Assembly (NCBI GenBank): GCA_947626025.1
Contig: CANQQQ010000005.1
Span: forward strand, 1 to 58,579
Length of the DNA: 58,579 nt
From: an uncultured Clostridia bacterium
GTDB lineage: Bacteria > Bacillota > Clostridia > TANB77 > CAG-508
Reading direction: 5' to 3'
Shown here: in pieces, positions 39,093 to 45,797 of the stretch
Numbering within the stretch: position 1 is the first letter of the stretch
Layout of the letters: each line of letters starts with the position of its first letter
Notes under the pieces: generated by a model
The model's database searches: none
The model's input: only the letters and a program-made list of their open reading frames with translations
What the model was told of the DNA's origin: nothing
Made by a program: the position numbers and the translations under genes

Positions 39093-39380
39093 TTATCTTC
39101 CGCTATCTCTATCTTTATTATTTTTATCTTGTTCTGATACAGTTGCTGGTATTTCTGTTATATTATTTTTAATTGCCATATTAACTGTTGCCATTTGTTC
39201 TGGTGTAGATTTTGATACTCCGCATAATCGACTCAATTCACTGTCTGTTACTGGTATTTCTACTCTTAATTCCTCTGGATTCTTTTCTGCTAATGGTATG
39301 CCAATAATAGTTTCCCCATCTGTAGCTATCATAGCACTAAAAATTTCAGGGATTTCTGTGTTTTGTTCATTTTTTGACAT
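39093..39380 (-). CDS. Unrecognised 95-aa protein in the VirD4 operon
   Basis: A small, soluble, acidic protein with no membrane segment. I do not recognise the family. It has good translation signals: AGGAGG lies 9 bases before the ATG. The central part (EELRVEIPVTDSELSRLCG) could be a short structured domain; the last 15 residues are charged and likely disordered. It sits 25 bases after the 171-aa gene and just before the coupling protein in one operon, so a role with that ATPase is plausible but not shown. Confidence 0.7.
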   Translation of the reverse strand: MSKNEQNTEIPEIFSAMIATDGETIIGIPLAEKNPEELRVEIPVTDSELSRLCGVSKSTPEQMATVNMAIKNNITEIPATVSEQDKNNKDRDSGR

Positions 39381-39405
39381 TCAAACTTGCCTCCTTCTAT
39401 ATATT

Positions 39406-39921
39406 TTATCTTATTTCAAAAGCAAAATAAGATTTATATGGTTTCATTTTACATTTTCCTTTTACTTCGTTTGTTTCTTGGTCAAAATATAACACTGGTT
39501 TTACTTCTTCGGCTGTTTCTACATCTATTATTGTGATTGGTCTTTTCAAATTTGGAGTATATGAAAACTCTTTATATACAGGACTTTCTTCTGTTTTTAT
39601 AGCATCAAATTTAATAGGCATAGGTTTTTTTGTAATTTTTACTTCATCGTTCAACAACATTCCTGTATTAACTACAACTCTTTCTTTTCCGAAAGATAAA
39701 AACACTAAAGAATTTCCTTCTATTTTTGGATTGTTTACATAGTAAGTTCTTTTAAAGTTTTCTCCTCTTATTTCTGAACTTCTAACTAGCCTTTCTACAG
39801 TAAATTTAGGCGTAGTATTATCTGTTAATTCTTTCTTATCCGTTTGAACTACCTCATATATTACTGTATTTACATCTTTGGGATCTGTTATGCTAAAGTG
39901 TATACCTTGTACATTTTCCAT
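39406..39921 (-). CDS. Unrecognised 171-aa protein in the VirD4 operon
   Basis: First gene of the operon, behind a perfect promoter and AAAGGAG. No signal peptide or membrane helix. The alternating hydrophobic pattern (NSLVFLSFGKERVVVNTG, RPITIIDVETAEEVKPVLYF) suggests a mostly beta protein, with paired motifs resembling repeated small beta domains. I do not recognise the family. Its position before a coupling protein suggests an accessory conjugation or secretion factor; this is inference from context only. Confidence 0.7.
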   Translation of the reverse strand: MENVQGIHFSITDPKDVNTVIYEVVQTDKKELTDNTTPKFTVERLVRSSEIRGENFKRTYYVNNPKIEGNSLVFLSFGKERVVVNTGMLLNDEVKITKKPMPIKFDAIKTEESPVYKEFSYTPNLKRPITIIDVETAEEVKPVLYFDQETNEVKGKCKMKPYKSYFAFEIR

Positions 39922-39975
39922 AATTTTCCACTCCTTTATGTATGTATAGCTTGTCTTATGTAACCACTATACATA

Positions 39976-40004
39976 ATTATACTATATCCATTACAATATG
40001 TCAA
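39976..40004 (-). promoter_or_regulatory. Consensus promoter of the VirD4 operon
   Basis: TTGACA (40004-39999), 17 bases, TATAAT (39981-39976). The -35 box overlaps the last codons of the dnaJ-like gene. Confidence 0.85.
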
Positions 40005-40927
40005 CTGCATTTAATTGTTTTCCTTGGAACTGATTTTCTTGGATTAAATGCTGATATTTTTTGTAGCTCAATATATTTCTTTTTTTCTTCTTCTGATATT
40101 TCTTTTGGTACCATTATTTGAACTTCGCAAATTAGATTTCCTCTTCTACCTTTTCCATCTCTAAAGCCTTTATTTTCTAATATTACTTTTTCACCTGATG
40201 TTGTTCCTGCTTTTATTTCAATTTCTTCTTCATCATCAATTCCTTGTATTTTTATTTTAGCACCGAGTACCGCTTCCCAAGGTGTTATTAATGCTTTTGT
40301 ATATAAGTTATACCCCTTTAATGTAAATCTATCGTTTTCTAGCACTTTTACTTTTATTAATAAGTCACCTGGTTTTTCATCTTTTGGACCTTTCTTTCCT
40401 TGACCAATAAGACGTATCCTTTCCTTGTTTCTTATTCCTGCAGGAATTTTTACTGTTATTGTTTTTAAATTGCCCTTTACTGTTCTTAAAGATATCTTTT
40501 TAGTTTTTCCATAAAAAGCCTCTTCTAAAGTAATTTCTATTTCTGTTTCTACGTCTTCACCTTTTTTTGCTCCTGTTTCTTCTTGTTTTTTCTCTTTTTT
40601 ACGCTTAGGAGCATATCCAAAGAACATACCAAATAGAGAGTCCTTAAAAGAATCCGTTTTTGCAGATTTATCTCCAAACTTTTCTCTATTTTTTCTTCTT
40701 CCTATATTTACATTCCATGCTCTGTCATATTTCCTTCTGCTTGCTGAATCTGATAGAATTCTATATGCTTCATTTATATCTTTAAATCTTTCTTCTGTAT
40801 TTCTATTTACACCATTAACATCTGGATGATATTTTTTCGCTTGTTCTCTATAGGCTATTTTGATTTGTTCGGCGTTTGCCTTATTATCATCAAAGCCTAA
40901 TATTTTATAGTAATCTTTAAATATCAT
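40001..40927 (-). CDS. DnaJ-like co-chaperone (CbpA type, no zinc finger)
   Basis: Type II Hsp40 of 308 aa that stimulates DnaK. The J domain is at residues 1-70 with the HPD motif in KKYHPDVNG. A charged linker of about 60 aa comes next, then the C-terminal substrate-binding beta domains (IEITLEEAFYGKTKKISL, VKIPAGIRNKERIRLIGQGKKG, LLIKVKV). The CXXCXGXG zinc repeats of true DnaJ are absent. The ATG at 40927 follows GGAGG by 5 bases; an earlier in-frame ATG at 40939 overlaps that site. It lies 33 bases after ddl, probably cotranscribed. The main dnaJ of the genome is presumably elsewhere. Confidence 0.9.
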   Translation of the reverse strand: MIFKDYYKILGFDDNKANAEQIKIAYREQAKKYHPDVNGVNRNTEERFKDINEAYRILSDSASRRKYDRAWNVNIGRRKNREKFGDKSAKTDSFKDSLFGMFFGYAPKRKKEKKQEETGAKKGEDVETEIEITLEEAFYGKTKKISLRTVKGNLKTITVKIPAGIRNKERIRLIGQGKKGPKDEKPGDLLIKVKVLENDRFTLKGYNLYTKALITPWEAVLGAKIKIQGIDDEEEIEIKAGTTSGEKVILENKGFRDGKGRRGNLICEVQIMVPKEISEEEKKKYIELQKISAFNPRKSVPRKTIKCS

Positions 40928-40960
40928 AATATCCTCCATAACTTTGGTTGTATTATATCA

Positions 40961-42010
40961 TTAATTTTGGGACAATTCAATCAATTTATCTAATAATTTT
41001 TTATAAGTTATTCCAACTTGTTCAAATAGCATAGGATACATGCTTATTTTTGTAAAGCCTGGCAATGTATTTAGCTCATTTATATAAATTTTATTTGTAC
41101 AATTTTCTACAAAGAAATCTACTCTTGAAAGTCCTCTACCATCTATAGCCTTAAATGCTTTTATTGCCATTTCTCTTATTTTTTCTGAAATTTCATCTGA
41201 AATTTCTGCTGGAATCAATGTTTTTGAGCATGTATTTTTGTATTTTGCATCAAAACTATAAAATTCATCTCCAGCTATTACTTCTCCTACACATGATGCT
41301 ACTACAGTTTCATTTCCTAATACCGCACATTCAACTTCTCTTCCTATAATTCCTTGTTCTATTAATATTTTTTTGTCAAATTTACTTGCATATTCAATAT
41401 ATTCTTTTAATTCTTGAGTGTTCTTTGCTTTGTTTATTCCTACTGATGATCCTGAATTTGATGGTTTTATAAACATTGGATATTCTATATTCTTTTGAAT
41501 TTTTTTACATATTTCTTCTAATGAACATTTTTCTTCAGCAAAGTTTTTGTCTATATATATGTAATCTTTTCCTACCTTTTTTATATACTCATATTTAGCT
41601 TGATTTAAATTAGCTTTTTCACATATTAATTTTGTATATACTTTATCCATACCAACACTTGATGCTAAAATTCCACAGCCAACATAATGTTTATTTATCA
41701 ATCTAAATAATCCTTGAATTGATCCATCTTCTCCACCTATTCCATGTAAAACTGGAAAAATGACATCACATTTTTTTAGTGTTTCTATAATATTTTCTAT
41801 TTTTTCTAATTCTTTTGGTTTTTCTCCAATGGATAAACTTTCTATTTGTTCTACATCTTTTGTATATTTATACCATTCACCACTTCTATCTATGTATATT
41901 GGCAAAATTTCATATTTTCCTTTATCTAAATTTTTTATTACAGATGTTCCAGATACAACTGATACATCATGTTCTGTTGAAATTCCTCCAAAGATAACGC
42001 AAACTTTCAT
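40961..42010 (-). CDS. ddl: D-alanine--D-alanine ligase
   Basis: ATP-grasp ligase that makes D-Ala-D-Ala for peptidoglycan, 349 aa. Visible: VIFGGISTEHDVSV at the start, PVLHGIGGEDGSIQG, KPSNSGSSVGI, the omega-loop FYSFDAKY, and NELNTLPGFTKISMYP at the C-terminus. The lysine-tyrosine of the omega loop (Y216 of E. coli DdlB) is kept, which fits D-Ala-D-Ala rather than D-Ala-D-Lac synthesis. The start at 42010 is set by GTGAGG 8 bases upstream; this ribosome-binding site lies in the arm of a 23-bp hairpin. ecfT is upstream and dnaJ-like downstream on the same strand. Confidence 0.95.
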   Translation of the reverse strand: MKVCVIFGGISTEHDVSVVSGTSVIKNLDKGKYEILPIYIDRSGEWYKYTKDVEQIESLSIGEKPKELEKIENIIETLKKCDVIFPVLHGIGGEDGSIQGLFRLINKHYVGCGILASSVGMDKVYTKLICEKANLNQAKYEYIKKVGKDYIYIDKNFAEEKCSLEEICKKIQKNIEYPMFIKPSNSGSSVGINKAKNTQELKEYIEYASKFDKKILIEQGIIGREVECAVLGNETVVASCVGEVIAGDEFYSFDAKYKNTCSKTLIPAEISDEISEKIREMAIKAFKAIDGRGLSRVDFFVENCTNKIYINELNTLPGFTKISMYPMLFEQVGITYKKLLDKLIELSQN

Positions 42011-42015
42011 AATAA

Positions 42016-42067
42016 AAACCTCACTTTTAATTAATATATTCAAATATATTAATTAGAAGTGAGGTTT
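42016..42067 (-). promoter_or_regulatory. 23-bp hairpin covering the ddl ribosome-binding site
   Basis: AAACCTCACTT (42016-42026) pairs with 42057-42067, and TAATTAATATAT (42028-42039) pairs with 42044-42055; the loop is 4 bases. On the minus strand the distal arm contains the GTGAGG site of ddl and runs into T5 just before the ATG. It reads as a terminator for ecfT and as a lock on ddl translation. Confidence 0.7.
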
Positions 42068-42077
42068 ATTCGTATTT

Positions 42078-42656
42078 CTATTCAGACATATATCCTTTTG
42101 ATAATAAACTTTGTTCGATTTCTCCTACTCTTTTCACTATTGAAGTTAATAGTGGAACTAATATGTAATTTGGCTTTTTTATAATATTTTTAAATCTTAG
42201 GTCAAATCCTTTTGATTTTAAAGAATATTTTATTTCACTTATTTGTTTATTAATTATTGGTATAAATGCAACTCCTATGCAAACTATAATTCCAATTTCT
42301 TTAGAGTCTATTTTAAATATTTTTAAAGGTTTCAATAAAGTTTCTACAACATACTGTAATTTTTGTGGAGTCATTTTTTTTGCGTAAATATATGTTATAT
42401 GGCAAACAAATATTAATCTAATTCCAATAAGTAACCCATAACTAATTCCACTAAATAATATATTTATTATTGTTGTAAATATTATAAATGGCATTATTTT
42501 TAATATTGCAAGTATAACATTTTTTATGTTTTCTTTTGAAATAATCATTACTATTATATTTATAATAAATACCATACAAAGCAATGCATATTCTTTTATT
42601 AAAAATATTAAAAATGTATATATCAAAAATAATACAAATTGTAGTACATATAACAT
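42078..42656 (-). CDS. ecfT: ECF transporter transmembrane subunit EcfT
   Basis: Membrane scaffold of an energy-coupling factor vitamin transporter, 192 aa. About five hydrophobic helices are visible. The two coupling-helix motifs that contact the ATPases are SLKSKGF (about residue 150) and SLLSKGY near the C-terminus. It is short for EcfT (usually about 260 aa) but both motifs are present. AGGAGGG lies 13 bases before the ATG, a long spacing, so the exact start is uncertain. It follows ecfA directly and belongs to the folT-folC-ecfA-ecfT run. Confidence 0.85.
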   Translation of the reverse strand: MLYVLQFVLFLIYTFLIFLIKEYALLCMVFIINIIVMIISKENIKNVILAILKIMPFIIFTTIINILFSGISYGLLIGIRLIFVCHITYIYAKKMTPQKLQYVVETLLKPLKIFKIDSKEIGIIVCIGVAFIPIINKQISEIKYSLKSKGFDLRFKNIIKKPNYILVPLLTSIVKRVGEIEQSLLSKGYMSE

Positions 42657-42685
42657 CTTGAATATCAGTCCCTCCTAATATTAAC

Positions 42686-43090
42686 TTATATCAATTCTCT
42701 AAAGTTAATGTCGATCCCCTTATCCTTTAGTTTCTGTGCTGTCTCTATTGCCTTTGGTATAGTTATCCCTATATCTTTTAAGAATTCTATATTTTCTATT
42801 ATTTCATTGTTTTTAATTTCTTTTATAATCTTTCCTTTTTCCATTACAATAATTCTATCTGATATAAATATTTCGTCTATTATATTTGTTATATATATTA
42901 TTGTAAATCCCAATGCTTTTAATTTTTTTACTATTTCTTTTATATCATTTTTTCCTTCTGGATCTAGCATTGCTGTTGGCTCATCCATAATTATGTATTT
43001 AGGTTTTATACTCAATACTCCAGCAATAGTAACTCTTTGTTTCTGTCCTAATGATAATTCGTATGCATTTTTATTTATATATTCCTCCAT
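42686..43090 (-). CDS. ecfA: ECF transporter ATPase EcfA, C-terminal fragment
   Basis: The second half of an ABC ATPase: signature ELSLGQKQR (here LSLGQ instead of LSGGQ), Walker B YIIMDEPTAMLDPEGK, and the H-loop region in which the usual His is replaced (YITNIIDE rather than TH). The first half is in another frame at 43071-43460; a single extra base at 43094 separates them. The ATG at 43090 lies at the break and has no proper ribosome-binding site, so this is not an independent gene. The replaced switch histidine is typical of a degenerate EcfA subunit, or marks decay. Confidence 0.82.
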   Translation of the reverse strand: MEEYINKNAYELSLGQKQRVTIAGVLSIKPKYIIMDEPTAMLDPEGKNDIKEIVKKLKALGFTIIYITNIIDEIFISDRIIVMEKGKIIKEIKNNEIIENIEFLKDIGITIPKAIETAQKLKDKGIDINFRELI

Positions 43091-43460
43091 ACCGTACTTG
43101 TTTTAAACTCTCTTTAATTCTCTCTTCCTTATCTTCTATTTCCAGATTATTTAAAGCGAAGATTATATCATCATGAACATTATTAAATATTATTTGATTT
43201 TCTGGATTTTGAAAAACTATACCTATCTTTTTTCTAATTTCTATAAATTTCTTTTTGTCTTTTGTATCTATTTCGTCTATAAGTACTTGTCCATTTATTG
43301 GTAAAGTTATTCCTGAAATTACTCTTGCTAAAGTAGATTTTCCTGAGCCATTTTTCCCTATAATGCTTATAACTTCGCCTTCTTTTATTTTTAAATTTAT
43401 GTTTTCTAAAACTTGCTCTCCATTTTTATATTTATAATATACATTTTCTATATTAATCAT
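43071..43460 (-). CDS. ecfA: ECF transporter ATPase EcfA, N-terminal fragment (frameshifted)
   Basis: The first 129 aa of the ATPase: Walker A IIGKNGSGKSTLARVI and the Q-loop VFQNPENQIIFNNV. It then reads KQVRYGGIYK and stops. The family expects VGMEEY at this point. Dropping one C from GTA-CGG-TAT (forward G at 43094) restores it and joins the C-terminal fragment. The shift therefore creates a CGG codon at a codon boundary, as in the VirD4-like gene. AAAGGA lies about 11 bases before the ATG. ecfA follows folC by 58 bases. Without correction this transporter would lack its ATPase, unless another EcfA exists elsewhere. Confidence 0.85.
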   Translation of the reverse strand: MINIENVYYKYKNGEQVLENINLKIKEGEVISIIGKNGSGKSTLARVISGITLPINGQVLIDEIDTKDKKKFIEIRKKIGIVFQNPENQIIFNNVHDDIIFALNNLEIEDKEERIKESLKQVRYGGIYK

Positions 43461-43518
43461 CTAAATATCATTCCTTTAATCTTTAACCTTCCATTGCTCA
43501 CTATGTGAGTGTCATATT

Positions 43519-44784
43519 TTATTTTATAAAATCTATTACATCTTTATATACATAAAAACTACCTATTATCATTATAATTTCATTTTTATATGTATTTCTT
43601 GCAAGGTTAATTGCTGTTTTTAAATCTTCTTTGTATATATTATTGCTTAAATATTTTTGTGCTTCTTGGTATAAAGTTTCTTTTGATACATATCGATTTT
43701 CATCATTTCCTGATGTAAAGATAAATACTCCATTTTTATCTTGAGATAATAGTCTTATGACTGTTTTATAATCTTTTGTTTTTAATAAAGATATGATATA
43801 TATTTTTCTTTTTTCAGGATAATATTGTCTTATTGTTGACATTAGATTTTGTATCGCATTTTCATTATGTCCTCCGTCAAATATTATACAAGGATCTTTG
43901 CTTAGTGTTTCAAAACGTGCTTTATGAATAACTGTACTTAGTCCTTTTCTTATACTCTCTTCTGTTATTTCATATCCTTTTTGTTTTAAAATGTCCATAC
44001 ATTCTAAAGCAATTGCCGTATTATATATTTGACACTTTCCCTTTAAATTTGTTTTTATATTTTTATATTCTTTATAATCAATTTGTTGATATTCATCATC
44101 AAAAGAATAGTTTATTACATCTTCTTTATTTACTAAATGTAGAGTATTGTTTTCCTCTTTACATTTGTTTTCTATTATATCTGTTACTATTTCTTTATAA
44201 CACATTATTGTGTCATTGTTCTTTTTAATGATACCAGCTTTTTGTGTTGTTATTTCTTCAATTGTATTACCTAAAATATCCATGTGATCAAAACCAATAT
44301 CTGTTATTATAGATATCATACCTTCAGCTATATTAGTACAATCATACTTTCCACCTAACCCTGTTTCTAAAACAACTATGTCGCAATTTTTTTCTGCGAA
44401 ATATATTAATGCTAATGTTGTAACAACCTCAAATTCTTTTACAGGGACTTCATGTGTTTTATTATATATATCTACTTTTTTTGATATCTGTTCTAAAATG
44501 TCACTTATTTCTTTGTCTGAAATTTCTATATTGTTTACAGTAATTCTTTCATTATATTTAATTAAGTGTGGAGAAATATATTTTCCTACTGTATATCCTG
44601 CATTTATTAAGATATTATTTATCATTTCACACACACTACCTTTTCCATTAGTTCCTGCTACATGTATGAATTTTGTTTTATGATGTGGATTATTAAATTC
44701 TTTCATAAAGTATTCCATAGCTTCTAAACTTGGGTCTTTTGTAACTGAATCGAATTTTTTTAAGTATTCTTCAATATCTATCAT
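43519..44784 (-). CDS. folC: Folylpolyglutamate/dihydrofolate synthase
   Basis: Mur-ligase-like enzyme of 421 aa that adds glutamates to folates and so traps them in the cell. Motifs: HVAGTNGKGSVCEMI (P-loop), SPHLIKYNERI, ETGLGGKYDCTN, DIGFDHMDILGNT with QKAGIIK, and the C-terminal FDGGHNENA. AAAGGG lies 9 bases before the ATG. It is directly downstream of the folate S-component folT under a THF riboswitch, so uptake and retention of folate are controlled together. Confidence 0.95.
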   Translation of the reverse strand: MIDIEEYLKKFDSVTKDPSLEAMEYFMKEFNNPHHKTKFIHVAGTNGKGSVCEMINNILINAGYTVGKYISPHLIKYNERITVNNIEISDKEISDILEQISKKVDIYNKTHEVPVKEFEVVTTLALIYFAEKNCDIVVLETGLGGKYDCTNIAEGMISIITDIGFDHMDILGNTIEEITTQKAGIIKKNNDTIMCYKEIVTDIIENKCKEENNTLHLVNKEDVINYSFDDEYQQIDYKEYKNIKTNLKGKCQIYNTAIALECMDILKQKGYEITEESIRKGLSTVIHKARFETLSKDPCIIFDGGHNENAIQNLMSTIRQYYPEKRKIYIISLLKTKDYKTVIRLLSQDKNGVFIFTSGNDENRYVSKETLYQEAQKYLSNNIYKEDLKTAINLARNTYKNEIIMIIGSFYVYKDVIDFIK

Positions 44785-44820
44785 CTTGTTTTTCCCTTTC
44801 TTTATGTTTATTTTTTAGTA

Positions 44821-45351
44821 TTATTCTTGGTCAAATAAATATTTTTTAGTAATAGGTTTAAGTGCTTTAATTATAATAAACATTGTCACTATTTGTACTG
44901 GTATCATTATTGCTTCTGCTGTAATTCTTGTTGTTAATATTGCCAAAAATGCCTTGTCTGTAGTTATATATATCCAAAGTGAATTCATTAAAAATTGTAC
45001 TAGAACTACAACTAGAGTAGAAGCTATTATTAGTCTTATAATTAAGGACTTATCTGAATATTCTTCTCCATTCTTATATAGTACAAGTCCATAGATTATT
45101 CCTTTTGCTATTGCACTTATAGTATACCCTATGAAAAATGCACCAAATGGAAATAAAAGTGCACCTATTACATCTGCTAAACCTGATATAATACCTGCAT
45201 ATTTAGGTCCTAGCCATATTCCTGCAAGTACTACTGGTACAAAACTAAATCCTATAGAAAAAAGTGCTGTGTTTATTGATAAAAATCTTGAAAGCACAAT
45301 TGTTGTTGCAAGTAGCAATGCTGATAAAATTATTTTCTTTGTTTTTGACAT
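44821..45351 (-). CDS. folT: Folate-specific ECF transporter S component
   Basis: Membrane substrate-binding subunit of 176 aa with about six hydrophobic helices. The N-terminal KKIILSALLLATTIVLSRFL and the GFSFVPVVLAGIWLGPKYA segment match FolT-type S components. Folate specificity is supported by the THF riboswitch upstream and by folC downstream. The start at 45351 is set by AAAGGAG 7 bases upstream; the track of in-frame codons continues further up without a better site. It works with ecfT and ecfA in the same operon. Confidence 0.9.
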   Translation of the reverse strand: MSKTKKIILSALLLATTIVLSRFLSINTALFSIGFSFVPVVLAGIWLGPKYAGIISGLADVIGALLFPFGAFFIGYTISAIAKGIIYGLVLYKNGEEYSDKSLIIRLIIASTLVVVLVQFLMNSLWIYITTDKAFLAILTTRITAEAIMIPVQIVTMFIIIKALKPITKKYLFDQE

Positions 45352-45353
45352 AA

Positions 45354-45390
45354 AAAAACTCCTTTCTTGTAAACGTAGAGTTTCCAAAAA
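45354..45390 (-). promoter_or_regulatory. Hairpin at the folT ribosome-binding site
   Basis: AAACTC pairs with GAGTTT across about 16 bases, tying up the AAAGGAG site and running into T7 just before the ATG. It is the likely expression platform of the riboswitch, acting by termination or by blocking translation. Confidence 0.5.
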
Positions 45391-45422
45391 GGGATTATAT
45401 TTAAAATATTATTTCTCTTTTC

Positions 45423-45515
45423 ATAGCGGAATGCAGAAATAAATAAGCAGATTATATCTTTGCCTCATTAACAACTTCCCGTTTAATGAGTCTTAACTAA
45501 TTATTTCTTACTCTA
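45423..45515 (-). promoter_or_regulatory. Tetrahydrofolate (THF, folT motif) riboswitch
   Basis: On the minus strand, in order: GAGTAAGAAATAATTAGTTAAG, a stem TCATTAA/TTAATGA enclosing ACGGGAAGTTG, a small hairpin GCAAAGAT/ATCTGC, then TTATTTCTGCATTCCGCTAT. These correspond to the class I THF riboswitch blocks GTAGATG..GTTAAG, ATGGGATGTCG between paired arms, and TGCATCCGCT. The closing stem AGAAATAA/TTATTTCT is present. It lies between a promoter and folT, as expected. Confidence 0.85.
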
Positions 45516-45526
45516 TTTACATTAAT

Positions 45527-45555
45527 ATTTTACAATATTATACATAATTCGTCAA
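45527..45555 (-). promoter_or_regulatory. Promoter of the folT operon
   Basis: TTGACG, 17 bases, TAAAAT, just upstream of the riboswitch. Confidence 0.65.
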
Positions 45556-45694
45556 TATATTTTTATGAATTGAACATTACCAGAATTTAAATCGTCTGTT
45601 TTTGCTTTCTATATAAAACACGTAATGTTGTTAATTTTATTTTCCTCCGAACTACAGAAAATTCTCCATAATATAAAAAATTTTTTTCAAAATA

Positions 45695-45722
45695 TTGCTT
45701 TTTATCAAATATAAGATATAAT
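45695..45722 (+). promoter_or_regulatory. Promoter of the NRPS operon
   Basis: TTGCTT, 16 bases, TATAAT on the plus strand, about 75 bases before the NRPS start. The 45556-45694 stretch is A/T-rich with no clear feature. Confidence 0.6.
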
Positions 45723-45797
45723 GTTGCTAGAACATATGAGAAATTAGTTAATTAAACTACAAGTATTAATACCATACAAAGAATGAGAAGGTGTACT

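Noticed and set aside
38576-43100. CGG read as a different amino acid
   Set aside because: Reassignment alone would not mend the frame. Both joints need a +1 shift, so plain codon reassignment does not explain them.
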